Shown here: positions 17,474 to 27,695 of the stretch, piece by piece
Layout: each line of letters begins with the position of its first letter
Position numbering within the stretch: the first letter of the stretch is position 1
Source: Helicobacter sp. NHP19-003
GTDB taxonomy: Bacteria > Campylobacterota > Campylobacteria > Campylobacterales > Helicobacteraceae
Assembly (NCBI RefSeq): GCF_019703305.1
Contig: NZ_AP024814.1
Coordinates: 620,001 to 684,000 of the forward strand
Length of the DNA stretch: 64,000 bases
Direction of reading: 5' to 3'
The notes under the pieces: model-generated
What the model saw: only the letters and a program-made list of their open reading frames with translations
The model's database searches: none
What the model was told of the DNA's origin: nothing
Made by a program: the position numbers and the translations under genes

Positions 17474-18751
17474 TTATAAATGCGAGATGATCACCTCTCC
17501 AAACTCTGAGCTGGACACTTCGGTTGCACCCTCCATCAAGCGCGCAAAGTCGTAGGTAACTTTTTTGCTTTCAATCGCCTTTTGCATGCCCACCACGATT
17601 AAATCCGCCGCTTCAATCCAGCCCATATGGCGCAACATCATTTCCGCGCTTAAGATGATGGAGCCGGGATTAACTTTATTTTGTCCGGCGTATTTGGGGG
17701 CGGTGCCGTGTGTCGCCTCAAACATAGCGACACTATCGTTCATGTTTGCCCCAGGGGCGATGCCAATCCCGCCCACCATCGCCGCCAAAGCGTCTGAGAT
17801 ATAATCCCCATTTAAATTCATGGTGGCGATCACATCATATTCAGCAGGGCGGAGTAAAATTTGTTGCAAAAAGGCATCGGCGATCATGTCCTTAATGACA
17901 ATCTCCTTGCCCGTTTTAGGGTTTTTCAGCACACACCAAGGCCCTTTATCGAGCACTTTTGCGCCAAACTCTTTTTGCGCCAAAGCGTAACCCCATTTCA
18001 TAAAAGCCCCCTCAGTGTATTTCATGATGTTGCCCTTATGCACAAAAGTGAGGCTGTTGCGATCGTTGTCGATGGTGTATTCGATTGCTTTACGCACAAG
18101 CCTTTCTGTCCCCTCTAAACTGATGGGCTTGATGCCTACGCTGCTTGTTTGGGGGAAGCGGATTTTAGTAACTTTTAATTCCTCTTGCAAAAACTTAATG
18201 AGCTTTTTGGCTTCGGGTGTGTCTTGGTTAAACTCAATGCCGGCGTAAATGTCCTCGCTGTTTTCTCTAAAAATCACCATATCCACCTTAGCGGGATCTT
18301 TAACCGGGCTTGGGCTGCCATACCAGCGCACGGGGCGCAAGCACACATACAAATCCATTTTTTGGCGCAGGGCGACATTCAAAGACCTAAAACCCTCGCC
18401 CACGGGGGTGGTTAAAGGGCCTTTGATAGAAACCTTAAAATGGTTGATCGCCTCAATGGTGTCGGGGAGCAGCCACTGCTCTTCAAGGCTCAGTTCGGGG
18501 TGATCCTTGAACTTATTAAAGCATTTTTCGCCCACAAAGACCTCATACCAAGCGATCTTTTTTGCGCCCTTATAGGCCTTATGCACGGCGGCATCCACAA
18601 CCTTACGCATCACGGGGGTAATGTCCACGCCGATCCCATCGCCCTCAATGAAGGGGATGATGGGGTGGTCGGGCACATGCAATTTGCCCTCTTTATAGGT
18701 GATTGCTGTCCCTTGAGTGGGTGCTGACAAATACTTAGGGTTGTACGACAT
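17474..18751 (-). CDS. icd: Isocitrate dehydrogenase (NADP type)
   Basis: The 425-residue enzyme of the citric acid cycle converts isocitrate to 2-oxoglutarate. The substrate serine lies in [30 protein letters not shown] follows, and the metal/substrate segment is [21 protein letters not shown] set the start at ATG 18751, preceded by AAGGAG, which gives the same length as in H. pylori; an in-frame ATG at 18790 would lie upstream of the likely promoter. Confidence 0.95.
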   Translation of the reverse strand: MSYNPKYLSAPTQGTAITYKEGKLHVPDHPIIPFIEGDGIGVDITPVMRKVVDAAVHKAYKGAKKIAWYEVFVGEKCFNKFKDHPELSLEEQWLLPDTIEAINHFKVSIKGPLTTPVGEGFRSLNVALRQKMDLYVCLRPVRWYGSPSPVKDPAKVDMVIFRENSEDIYAGIEFNQDTPEAKKLIKFLQEELKVTKIRFPQTSSVGIKPISLEGTERLVRKAIEYTIDNDRNSLTFVHKGNIMKYTEGAFMKWGYALAQKEFGAKVLDKGPWCVLKNPKTGKEIVIKDMIADAFLQQILLRPAEYDVIATMNLNGDYISDALAAMVGGIGIAPGANMNDSVAMFEATHGTAPKYAGQNKVNPGSIILSAEMMLRHMGWIEAADLIVVGMQKAIESKKVTYDFARLMEGATEVSSSEFGEVIISHL

Positions 18752-18780
18752 CAAAACTCCTTGAAAATAATATGCGTGGC

Positions 18781-18786
18781 ATTGTA
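18781..18786 (-). promoter_or_regulatory. -10 element (TACAAT) of icd
   Basis: Read on the minus strand, TACAAT lies 30 bases before the icd ATG with TATGC just upstream. It sits in the 97-base divergent gap shared with the GTPase gene, whose own candidate -10 is TAGAAT at 18814-18819 on the plus strand. Confidence 0.5.
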
Positions 18787-18848
18787 GCATAAAGCGGATT
18801 TAAAGTCTTTGGCTAGAATGAGGCCATCTTGATGTAAGGGAGTGTGTC

Positions 18849-19988
18849 ATGGCTGGCGAAGTGAATCTGAATTTATCGGATTTAATGTCTAAGGCTTTGG
18901 GGCTGATGCGAGAGCACATGGATAATGATCCATTGTGTAGTGAAAATCTCAATATTTTAGTGGCTGGGGGCACGGGCACGGGCAAAAGCACACTCATCAA
19001 TGTTGTTTTTGGCACAGAAGTCGCCCGCACAGGGCAGGGCGCGCCCATCACACAGCAGATTAAAAGTTACAGCCAAGAGGGGCTAACGATTTACGACACC
19101 AAGGGGCTTGAAATGAAAGATTTTAGCGCCACAAAGCAAGAGATCACAAACTTTTTAGAAAACATGCACCGCAAAGAAGCCCAAGAACAAATCCACATTG
19201 CATGGCTGTGTATCCAAGAGCCCGCAAGGCGTATTCAAGAGGGGGAGGTGGAGCTTTACCATTTACTCAAAGAGCATAAAGTACCCACGATTGTAACAAT
19301 CAGCAAGGCCCAGCAAGACAAGGACGATAAGGGGGAGAAGTTTTCTAGCGTGGTACAAGAGTGCTTCCAACTTGACGAGGCGCATTTACAAAGGGTGCGG
19401 GCTTTGGAAGTGGAGGACGATGAGGGGGAGGTTAAGCCCATTATGGGGATTGGTCAGCTCATGGAGAAAAGCAAAGCCCTTTTACCCGAAGGGTTAAAAG
19501 CGGCGTTTAACCGCAAACAAAAATACGACCTCAAATTGCGCCGCAAACAATGTAAAGAGGATGCGCATAAAGCAATCACGGGCTACACAACAGGGGCGGC
19601 CACCATCGGCGCAACCCCTATCCCCTTCTCGGATTTTGCCCTGCTTGCCCCCACACAAATTGCTATGATCATGCACATCAGCAAGATTTACGGGCTAAAG
19701 ATTTCTACAGAGAGCGCGGAAAAACTCTTGGGGGTTTTTGTGGGCGTGCTTGGTGTGGGTTATGTGGTGCGGGCGGCTGTGGGAGGGGTCTTAAAGTTTG
19801 TCCCCATGGCGGGTAGTGTGATCGGGGGGGCGATCAACGCCACAGCAGCAGGGGGTACAACGGCTTTGATCGGCAAGGCGTATGCAGCGTATTTAGATGC
19901 CAATATTAAAGACCCAGAGGGGGCAATCCAGAGCTTTAACGCTAAGGTGTTTCAAAAATACCTTAACATGGTGAAGTCCTTGTCTTGA
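18849..19988 (+). CDS. GTPase with C-terminal DUF697-like membrane region
   Basis: A 379-residue P-loop GTPase. G1 is GGTGTGKSTLI at about 40-50 and G3 is YDTKG near 82-86; the expected NKxD is replaced by TISKAQQDK near 152-160, a degenerate G4. After a basic linker (KYDLKLRRKQCKEDAHK), residues 240-365 are rich in Gly, Ala and hydrophobic residues, starting GYTTGAATIGATPIPFSD, the layout of DUF697/YcjF-like proteins, which associate with membranes. It resembles stand-alone bacterial GTPases of the Era/IRG type. The start has an AAGGGAG site at spacing 6. It lies between icd and gltA, which are neighbours in H. pylori, so it is probably an insertion. Function unknown. Confidence 0.75.
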   Translation: MAGEVNLNLSDLMSKALGLMREHMDNDPLCSENLNILVAGGTGTGKSTLINVVFGTEVARTGQGAPITQQIKSYSQEGLTIYDTKGLEMKDFSATKQEITNFLENMHRKEAQEQIHIAWLCIQEPARRIQEGEVELYHLLKEHKVPTIVTISKAQQDKDDKGEKFSSVVQECFQLDEAHLQRVRALEVEDDEGEVKPIMGIGQLMEKSKALLPEGLKAAFNRKQKYDLKLRRKQCKEDAHKAITGYTTGAATIGATPIPFSDFALLAPTQIAMIMHISKIYGLKISTESAEKLLGVFVGVLGVGYVVRAAVGGVLKFVPMAGSVIGGAINATAAGGTTALIGKAYAAYLDANIKDPEGAIQSFNAKVFQKYLNMVKSLS

Positions 19989-20113
19989 GGCGGTTTAGAG
20001 AGCTTGGCGCAATTTTGGAGAGGGTTGGTACAATTTGTCCTTTTTTAATGTTGTGGAGGTGTTTCACATTTCATGAGATTTTTTAAGGGGGTGTGTGGCA
20101 CAATCCCCGGGTA

Positions 20114-21124
20114 ATGTCGAATCTATCTATCGGTTTTTATCGTGGTATGCTCATCGGTGATAACCTGGTCTGTATCCCTGCAATGGCTGCCATTAAGGCC
20201 CTTTATCCCTCTTGTAAGCTTGTGGTTTATACAAACACCATTGGCAAAGAGCTTTACGCCGGCTATGACTTCATAGACACGCTCGTGGACATGGACACCC
20301 TCTCTAATGAGGCGATCCAACAGGACATCAATTCTTGGCACTTTGATTATTTCATCCTCACCCAAGCCAACCGCTGGCGTTGTAAGCTCATCAACGCCAC
20401 CAATGCCAAAGTTGTCCTGTCGTTGCTTAGCTTGGGCAGCATTTTTAAGTCCAAATTCCGCACGCTTTTTATCTCAAGAAATTTCAGTCCAACGGCGCAA
20501 TATGCAAGGATGTTGAGATTAGTAAGAGAGATCAACCCCAAGCATTTTGACTCCTATTTTAAGAGCATTGACTTTACAACTACGCGCCTAAAAACCCTCC
20601 CCAAGCACAAAGAGAGAATCGATTCGTTCCTTGCCCCCTATGGTGCGTTTTCTAAACTAGTCTGCTTAAATCCCTTTTCACGCACATGCGTGTATAACCT
20701 CAGTCTTCAGGGCTGGCTAAAGCTCACACAAAAACTTGCTAGCCTCTACCCACACATTCTGTTCATTCTGCCCACTTATCAGGGCAATCCCATCGCTCTT
20801 GATTTCACACCCACACTGCCTAACATTGTGGTTTTTAAAAATGATTGCGATTTATTCAACATGGTTGAGCTCATCTCCCGCCTTTGGCTTCTCATCTCGC
20901 CGAGCACGGGCAACGCCCACATCGCTAACAACCTTAAAATCCCCCTACTTGGCCTCTTTAGCAAGAGAGATCGGGTGCTTTGGCGTGGAGAGAACATGGA
21001 GCTAGACAAACTCATCACCTTGAAAGAACCCCAAGTCAAAATGAGTAAAGAGCAAGAAGAGGGGGCAATCGCCCAAGTGGTGGATACTTTTCAAACACTT
21101 TTGCAAAAGCCAAATGTTGAATGA
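20114..21124 (+). CDS. Glycosyltransferase family 9 (heptosyltransferase-like)
   Basis: The product has the GT9 layout: N-terminal GMLIGDNLVCIPAMAAIKALYP (donor/acceptor fold, with the Asp where WaaC and WaaF have GDxx), and the C-terminal SPSTGNAHIANNLKIPLLGLF, the nucleotide-sugar side loop. It likely transfers a heptose or similar sugar to LPS; a distinct WaaC lies at 28639-29679, so this is a second enzyme. The ATG at 20114 is preferred over the GTG at 20093 because the product then begins with the family's first strand, though no good ribosome site precedes either. A TACAAT at 20029-20034 may be its -10. Confidence 0.78.
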   Translation: MSNLSIGFYRGMLIGDNLVCIPAMAAIKALYPSCKLVVYTNTIGKELYAGYDFIDTLVDMDTLSNEAIQQDINSWHFDYFILTQANRWRCKLINATNAKVVLSLLSLGSIFKSKFRTLFISRNFSPTAQYARMLRLVREINPKHFDSYFKSIDFTTTRLKTLPKHKERIDSFLAPYGAFSKLVCLNPFSRTCVYNLSLQGWLKLTQKLASLYPHILFILPTYQGNPIALDFTPTLPNIVVFKNDCDLFNMVELISRLWLLISPSTGNAHIANNLKIPLLGLFSKRDRVLWRGENMELDKLITLKEPQVKMSKEQEEGAIAQVVDTFQTLLQKPNVE

Positions 21125-21211
21125 CCAAGATGGTTTTGCCTCTTTTATGTGTAGATTGCACCCCTTGAGTCTACAAAGCCCCCAAATGGAGTTTCTTTTA
21201 CATTTTGTGTG

Positions 21212-21217
21212 TATAAT
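21212..21217 (+). promoter_or_regulatory. -10 element (TATAAT) of gltA
   Basis: TATAAT in the extended context TGTGTGTATAATTA lies 25 bases before the gltA ATG, with an AAGGAAG ribosome site at 21232-21238. Confidence 0.7.
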
Positions 21218-21241
21218 TAGGGTATTTTAGAAAGGAAGCCC

Positions 21242-22522
21242 ATGTCTATTACACTAATCAACAATGAAACGAATGAGAAGTTTGAGTTTGAAACCATCAA
21301 TTGTACGCGTGGTCCAAATGCAATTGATTTTTCTAAGCTTTTTGAAACTTCCGGGATTTTCTCTTACGATCCGGGATATGCTTCTACGGCTGGATGCAAA
21401 TCCACCATTAGCTATATTGATGGCAAAAAGGGTGAGCTCTACTACAAGGGGTACCCCATTGAAGAGCTGGTTGCCAAATACAAGTATGTAGATGTGTGTA
21501 AGCTTTTACTCACCGATCAACTCCCCCAAAACGACACCGAGTCGCTGGAGTTTGAGCTGGAACTGCGCCACCGCAGCTTTATCCATAGAACTTTGATGAA
21601 CATGTTCTCTGCCTTCCCCACAAACGCCCACCCGATGGCAAAACTCAGCAGTGGGGTGTCTATCCTCTCCACTTTTTACTTCGATCATGCCAAAATGGAT
21701 AGCGAAGAAGACCGCCAAACAATGGCAAGACGCATTGTGGCAAAAATACCGACCCTAGCAACCATTTGTTACCGCAACGAGATCGGCGCGCCCATCATCC
21801 ACCCCGACATCAGCCGCAGCTACATTGAAAACATCTTGTTCATGCTAAGAGCCTACCCGCACGAACGACTCAAACATGGTTTGCATGGCGAAGTGGAGAT
21901 CACCCCCTTAGAGGTGGAGGCTTTAGATAAAATCCTCACTTTACACGCCGATCATGGGCAGAACGCCTCCACCACCACCGTGCGCAATGTCGCCTCTACG
22001 GGCGTGCACCCCTATGCCGCCATCAGTGCGGGCATCAGCGCGCTTTGGGGGCATTTGCACGGCGGGGCAAATGAAAAAGTCTTAAACCAACTTGAAGAGA
22101 TCGGCGATGTGAAAAATGTAGATCAATACATCGCGCGGGTGAAAGATAAGAACGATTCGTTTAAACTCATGGGCTTTGGACATCGGGTGTATAAGAGCTA
22201 CGACCCACGGGCAAAAATCCTAAAGCGACTTAAGGACGATTTGCAAGCTAAAGGAATTAAAATGAATCCAAAACTCGATGAGATCGCCGCCAAAGTGGAA
22301 GAGGTCGCCCTCAAAGACGACTACTTCATTGAGCGCAACCTTTATCCCAATGTAGACTTTTACTCGGGCACGATTTTACGGGCACTGCAAATCCCCGTGC
22401 GCTTTTTCACCCCCGTGTTTGTGATCGGCCGCACGGTGGGCTGGTGCGCCCAGCTTTTAGAGCATGTTAAAAACGCCCAAGTCAGAATCGCCCGCCCTAG
22501 ACAGGTTTACATCGGCAAATAG
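21242..22522 (+). CDS. gltA: Citrate synthase, type II
   Basis: The 426-residue enzyme condenses acetyl-CoA with oxaloacetate. The catalytic residues are visible: His in [15 protein letters not shown], His in MGFGHRVYK and Asp in [11 protein letters not shown]. The N-terminal [25 protein letters not shown] is typical of the hexameric, NADH-sensitive type II form. It is close to icd, as in H. pylori, but with two inserted genes between. eptA follows after six bases. Confidence 0.96.
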   Translation: MSITLINNETNEKFEFETINCTRGPNAIDFSKLFETSGIFSYDPGYASTAGCKSTISYIDGKKGELYYKGYPIEELVAKYKYVDVCKLLLTDQLPQNDTESLEFELELRHRSFIHRTLMNMFSAFPTNAHPMAKLSSGVSILSTFYFDHAKMDSEEDRQTMARRIVAKIPTLATICYRNEIGAPIIHPDISRSYIENILFMLRAYPHERLKHGLHGEVEITPLEVEALDKILTLHADHGQNASTTTVRNVASTGVHPYAAISAGISALWGHLHGGANEKVLNQLEEIGDVKNVDQYIARVKDKNDSFKLMGFGHRVYKSYDPRAKILKRLKDDLQAKGIKMNPKLDEIAAKVEEVALKDDYFIERNLYPNVDFYSGTILRALQIPVRFFTPVFVIGRTVGWCAQLLEHVKNAQVRIARPRQVYIGK

Positions 22523-22528
22523 GTTTTA

Positions 22529-24058
22529 ATGTCCCCTCGTATCGCGCCCCTGCCCCTTAGCTGGGGCTTGTTGCTCTACAGCGTTGTTTCTTTAGTTTTC
22601 TTTAACTTGCCCTTACTTAGCTTTGTACTCAAAGAAAATGGGGGCTTTGGCATGGCTTTTAGCGTGTGTGTCGCCTACATTTGCGCAACAAACATGGTCT
22701 TCGTGGCACTGTCGGTGCTGGGCTTGGTCGTGCTGCGTTTTTTGCTTGCTCTCTTTAGCCTGCTCAATGCCCTAGCCCTTTACTTTGTCGGCACTTACCA
22801 CGCTCTGTTGACAAGAGAGATGATGGGCAATGTCTTGCGTACCAACTTCAATGAAGCGAGCGCCTTTTTAGGCGGGCATTTATGGGCTTATGTTTTGCTA
22901 GGGCTTGTTGTGGGGGCTGTCTTTTGGGTCTTGCCCTTAAAAACAGCTCCTTTGAGAAACAAAGCCTATTTTTTCTTGGGCTCTGGGCTTGTCTTTGCGC
23001 TGTGGGGGGCGATCCACACAAAACAATGGCTCTTTTTTGACCGCCACGCAAAGACCATCGGCGGGCTGGTCGCGCCCTACAACTACAGCATTAACACCGC
23101 GCGCGCTGCCCTGCTCTCTTTAAAAAAAACCCCATTAAAACGCTTTGCTCTAGTGCCCCTGCAAGCGCAAGGGCGGGTGGTGGTGCTGGCCATCGGCGAG
23201 AGTGCAAGGCGCGCCAACTATGGCATTTATGGCTACAACAAGCCCACCACACCCAAACTCCAAGAGCTTTTAAACCATCACGAAATCCTAGCCCTCAAAG
23301 CGACTTCCTGCGCCACCTACACCACCGCCGCGCTCTCTTGCATTTTAAACGCCAAGAGAGGGTATGAGAACTTGCCCTTGTTCTTACACAGACAGGGGGT
23401 CAAGGTGGTATGGCTGAGTCTTAATGATGGGCCACCACCTATGGATGTGGACTGGTCGCCCCCTCTGCTAGAGTTGCACCGGTGGTTTAGACAAGTGGGC
23501 TTAGACCCCAAAATCATAGACTACGATGAAGCCCTAGCCCTAGCTTTGCCCCATTTGCTGGCACGCTACCCTAAAGACAATTTATTAGTCATCTTGCACC
23601 TCAAAGGCTCGCACGGCCCGTTGTATGTAGACAAAATCCCCAAAGACTTCGCCCCCTTTAAACCCATTTGCACCCACAACGAATTAGACGCGTGCCAAAG
23701 TGCCGCTCTCATCAATGCCTACGACAACACCATCGCCTACAACGATCGGGTCTTGGATTTAGCCATCCACGCTCTGCACCACACGCCCCGCCAAGCGGTG
23801 TTGCTCTACATGAGCGATCACGGCGAGAGTTTGGGTGAACACGGGCTGTATTTGCACGGCACGCCCTACTTGATCGCCCCCGATTTCCAAAAACAAGTCC
23901 CCTTCATTGTCTATTTAAACCCAGCCATTAAAACGAGTTTGCAAGCCAAACCTATAAAACCCAACTACCATCAAGATGTGATTTTTTCTAGCGTCTTGCA
24001 CGCCTTTGGGCTACAAAAAAGCCCCGCCTATAACCCTAGCTTGGATATTTTCCAATGA
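22529..24058 (+). CDS. eptA: Lipid A phosphoethanolamine transferase
   Basis: This 509-residue inner-membrane enzyme has about five transmembrane segments in residues 1-160 and a periplasmic alkaline-phosphatase-like domain. Metal and nucleophile sites are visible: AIGESARRANYGIYGYNKPTTP, the catalytic Thr in SCATYTTAALSC, and MSDHGESLGEHG near residue 430. It adds phosphoethanolamine to the lipid A 1-position after LpxE removes the phosphate, which lowers negative charge and gives polymyxin resistance in H. pylori. lpxE overlaps its end by four bases. Confidence 0.93.
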   Translation: MSPRIAPLPLSWGLLLYSVVSLVFFNLPLLSFVLKENGGFGMAFSVCVAYICATNMVFVALSVLGLVVLRFLLALFSLLNALALYFVGTYHALLTREMMGNVLRTNFNEASAFLGGHLWAYVLLGLVVGAVFWVLPLKTAPLRNKAYFFLGSGLVFALWGAIHTKQWLFFDRHAKTIGGLVAPYNYSINTARAALLSLKKTPLKRFALVPLQAQGRVVVLAIGESARRANYGIYGYNKPTTPKLQELLNHHEILALKATSCATYTTAALSCILNAKRGYENLPLFLHRQGVKVVWLSLNDGPPPMDVDWSPPLLELHRWFRQVGLDPKIIDYDEALALALPHLLARYPKDNLLVILHLKGSHGPLYVDKIPKDFAPFKPICTHNELDACQSAALINAYDNTIAYNDRVLDLAIHALHHTPRQAVLLYMSDHGESLGEHGLYLHGTPYLIAPDFQKQVPFIVYLNPAIKTSLQAKPIKPNYHQDVIFSSVLHAFGLQKSPAYNPSLDIFQ

Positions 24059-24612
24059 AGTTTAAAGTCCTTTATCTAAGCAGCCTGCCTAAGAGTTTGC
24101 CGATCAAAAGCATTGTGCTGTTTTTTCTGCTCTTTTTAGTGGGGGTGATTATACCCCTTCCAAAGATTGCCAAACAACCCCAAGTCCCCGCTGCTTTTAG
24201 CGTAACCGAGCATTACGCCCGCTTCATCCCCACCATCGCCTCTTTTGCTTTGCCCTTGCTCCAGCGCGATCCTATTGGGCTTATTCAAATCATTAATGTC
24301 AGCATCGCCACCACCATCGCCACGCATGCGCTTAAGTGGGGGCTTAACGATGTTGTGGTCTTTGGGAGGCGTTTAGGCGAGCGGCCTAATGGAAGCTCTA
24401 AAAACATGCCCAGCGGGCACTCTTCGATGGTTGCTTGCGCTTTGGGCTTCTTAGTGCGCCGTTATGGGTGGGTGTGGCTGTGGTTCTTGCCCTTAGCCCT
24501 CTTAACGATGGGTGCACGCATTTACTTAAACGCCCACACCATCGGCGCACTCATCGCCGGCTTTAGTGTCGGCATTTTATGCGTGCTGTTTTTAACGAGC
24601 CGATTTAAGTAG
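24055..24612 (+). CDS. lpxE: Lipid A 1-phosphatase (PAP2 family)
   Basis: The 185-residue membrane phosphatase has the PAP2 signature spread over the second half: GRRLGERPNG, MPSGHSSMVA and GARIYLNAHTIGALIAG. A hydrophobic segment near residues 20-40 is followed by four more. Its active site faces the periplasm and removes the 1-phosphate from lipid A. The ATG overlaps the eptA stop (ATGA), so both steps of 1-position remodelling are coupled. A PgpB-type role is less likely given this neighbour. Confidence 0.9.
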   Translation: MKFKVLYLSSLPKSLPIKSIVLFFLLFLVGVIIPLPKIAKQPQVPAAFSVTEHYARFIPTIASFALPLLQRDPIGLIQIINVSIATTIATHALKWGLNDVVVFGRRLGERPNGSSKNMPSGHSSMVACALGFLVRRYGWVWLWFLPLALLTMGARIYLNAHTIGALIAGFSVGILCVLFLTSRFK

Positions 24613-24658
24613 ATGGTGATTTATGGCTTTAGACATGCAAAAGTTTATCTAACTTTGA

Positions 24659-24664
24659 TAGAAT
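24659..24664 (+). promoter_or_regulatory. -10 element (TAGAAT) upstream of the herA remnant
   Basis: TAGAAT follows TTTGA directly and lies about 60 bases before the first recognisable herA codons, in the gap after lpxE. No separate -35 is clear. Confidence 0.35.
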
Positions 24665-24720
24665 GACCACTTATTTTATTTAGAAAGTGTGGTTTATGGG
24701 AGCTTTTTGCGTCGATCCTT

Positions 24721-26305
24721 ATGCGAGTTGCAAACAACACTATATTTTACGAATTTTCAGGTTTGCTGTGCCGAGCTTTGGGGACTTTTTATCTAGAGCA
24801 AGACAAATTAATCTTCGGAACTGATATAGAAAACTTTCTAGGAGCACACCATTACAGAGTGTATAAGCCCCAAAAGCTGCACTTAGCGTGATTGTTAATG
24901 AGAACACAAAAGATAGCGATTGCTTGCACCAGAAAATAGGCAAACTAAGATACGCCTCAAGCCAGTCTTACGACCAAGAGGGGGATTATGCCCCCCCGAT
25001 GTCTATTTGCGTGTAGAGGATGTGGTGGCACGCAGGAGTGCCTTTTTTGGGATGACACGCACGGGCAAATCCAACACCATTAAAATTGTGATCATGGCGA
25101 TTGAAAAACTCAATGAACAGCGCACCCAAGATCAACAAATCGGGCAGATTATCTTTGATGTCAATGGAGAATACACCTTTGCCAACCAACAAGACCAAAC
25201 CTGTATTTACGACAAACTCCAAGATAAGGCCTTACGCTTTAGTGCATCGGCACGCAAAGTAGAAGAGCATGAAGATGTCTTGGTTATCCAATACGACTTT
25301 TATAACAATGCAACTTTAGAAGAGTCTTTTGGGTTGCTGTGCGATGAAATTGCGCTGTTAAAGCAGGCGGATTATTTTAAGGCTTTTATGGGGGTGAGTA
25401 TGTTTGATCGTGAGGAATATCGAGAGAGAGAAGATCAAGAGGAATATAATCGCAAAAAACGCACCAATCAAAGAAAACGAGCCATTTACAAATGTATTTT
25501 ACACCGGGCTAAATTTGGGTCTGCAGGCTATTATAAGGTGTATTTCCATCGTTTTGAGCTTACCGATGGAGAGCAAGACAAACAAGACAAAGCACGCTAT
25601 AAGCCACATGAAGGAATCCCTCCTGAACAGGCATGCTTGTATTTTGAGAACTTAGACTTTAACAATTTACACGATAAATACAAACAAGATAAGGACTACC
25701 AAGCCTTACTAACAGTTTTAAAAGCCACGCATGTGAGTGGGTACGAGGCTTTGATGGGTTTAAACCATTTACACTCCCATCAAGGGGGCGATGATTACAA
25801 AAAAAATCATCGATCAAGCACTGCGTGTGGGAAAGGTTATATTGATCGATCTCTCTACTGCTTCCACGCAAATGCAAGAAAAATACATCAAAGGACTTTG
25901 TGAATATATTTTTGCTAAGTCTATGAAAAAATTCACCAACGATCGAGCTCCTGAGTTTATCCAAATGTATTTTGAGGAGGCACACAACATTTTCCCTAAA
26001 GATGACAAGGATTTAAAAACATTTATAACCGCCTTGCTAAAGAGGGGGTAAAGCTCAACATAGGCATTAGCTACTCCACTCAAGAGGTCAGCTCTATTGC
26101 TCCTAGTATCTTGAAAAACACCCAAAATTGGTTCATCTCACACCTAAACAATAAGGACGAACTTAAAGTTTTGGAAAAATACTACGACTTTGGCGACTTT
26201 TCCCAAAGCATTGTGAGGAATAACGATGTGGGTTTGGCACAGGTCAAAACCTATTCTAATAATTTCATTATCCCCGTGCAAATCGATCGATTCAAAAAGG
26301 ATTAG
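24721..26305 (+). pseudogene. herA: HerA-type DNA-translocating ATPase, multiply frameshifted
   Basis: Four frames join into one HerA/DUF87-like ATPase of about 525 residues. Pieces: 24721-24891 (N-terminal barrel-like part ending YRVYKPQKLHLA), 24888 to about 24997 (NENTKDSDCLHQKIG), 24998-25806 (Walker A GMTRTGKSNTIK, IIFDVNGEYTF), 25800-26035 (Walker B IQMYFEEAHNIFP), then NIGISYSTQEVSS to the TAG at 26303. Each break sits in a homopolymer: A4 near 24871-24876 (one A short), C7 at 24991-24997 (one C short), A8 at 25799-25806 (one A too many), A5 near 26019-26025 (one A short). Beginning is uncertain. It would pump DNA to the nuclease NurA encoded one base downstream. Confidence 0.8.
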
Positions 26306-26306
26306 C

Positions 26307-27686
26307 ATGGGATATCGTGGGGAAAGAGCATCAAAAATCAACCACCAACACATTGTGGAGGACGAAAAAGTCAAGGCATATTTAGCAAGATGTGGGGAAA
26401 CTGACAAAACACCATTGGACATAGATTTTAAAAGCATTGCCACAAAACTATCCTAAATCCAAAACAAGGTAGATTCTCACATAGAACGCCTTGTTGTGGT
26501 CGATGGAGGGTATGAAGAAGTGTGCATGGATAGCAAGTTTCCCTCCAAGAGGCTTTGTTTCTACAATGTGGGGATTTTGACCTTTTCGCTTCAAGATTTA
26601 AAGGCTTTAGAGGGGCAACAGAGCATTGACCCCGAAGTCTTAGGGCGGCTAGAAAAAGATTTTAAACGCTTTTCTTTTGTCTTGTCTATTCAGGGTTATT
26701 GCCACGATCACAAGGATTTTATTACCACCACTCGAGAAAGGATTTATGAGATTTTTAAAGAGAATAGCCTAAATGAGGATGGCGATTCTTTATTAAACAC
26801 CCTCAAATGGCTTGTGTTTCAAGAGTATCTGGGTGGAAGGGGAAGTGTAGAGATTGGGTGCATCACTTGTGGCACAAGGCACACCTTTAAGCGACAGACC
26901 ACAGACCATAAAGACCCACAAAACAACTTTTTGACCTGCGGGTGTGGCACAAAAATCTACATCACAGATTGTTTTGAATTACATACTTTGGTCGATGAAA
27001 TCTTAGGGGCTGGAGGCATCGAGTCCTTCGTAATGAGTGCATTTGAGGTGGTGCTCATGCTCTCCATGTTTAGGTTTTTGATAGAAGCTGACAAATGGGA
27101 GTGGTTGCCTAAAATTCTCTTTATGAAAGATGGTCCCCTAGCACTTTTTAGCCGACTCGATGATTTTGTCTTTAAAGTGGTGCGGGTGTTTTTACAATTC
27201 CTTTATGACAAATCACTAAAAGATGGTGTGGGTTATGCTAACTGGATTGGCTTAGATAAAAGCGGTGCTTTTGTGGAGCACTTACAAAGCTTGGAGCACC
27301 AAATACCAGAAGAGAGTCTCATTTTGCCCGATTCGACATACATCAAAACCTATATCACAGGTGATACAAACTCCACTTTCGTGCACACCACCTATTTTGG
27401 TCTTAAAATGTTTGTCAAGTCCGATCGTGCTTTTGTGCTGGATGTGGCAATCCCTTTTGGCCTCCACAAGCAATACCCCAACTATTTAGAAAACCCCCAT
27501 ATTGAAGACTTTTTAACGCTCAAAAACATTTTAGAAATTCTAAAATCCCTCAGATGCGATCTGTACCAACAATCTTTTATCCCCATTGTCATGCTCAATA
27601 AACTTGTTTCGATCTCAAACGCCCCCGGCCAAAGGATTTTAAAAAGTTTTGCATTAGAAGTTTTAAATAAACTCACAAGCAATTAG
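26307..27686 (+). pseudogene. nurA: NurA-domain nuclease with internal stop codon
   Basis: The frame runs from ATG 26307 (AAAAGG site at 26295-26300) to TAG/TAA near 27686 with a single in-frame TAA at 26454-26456, after 49 residues. Beyond it comes the NurA metal-binding start HIERLVVVDGGYEEV and, near the C-terminus, SDRAFVLDVAIP. Between them lies CITCGTRH and CGCGTKIYITDC, a zinc-ribbon-like insert I would not expect in archaeal NurA. NurA is a 5'-3' exonuclease that works with HerA in DNA end resection or in bacterial defence. The part after the stop is intact for 396 residues and could be made from GTG 26496, but would lose the first residues before the Asp. Partly active or dead is undecided. 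Confidence 0.75.
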
Positions 27687-27695
27687 TGATTAGAC

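Noticed and set aside
24740-24943. Minus-strand 67-residue frame near the herA remnant
   Set aside because: It is antisense to the plus-strand HerA N-terminal segments, and its translation has no family pattern.
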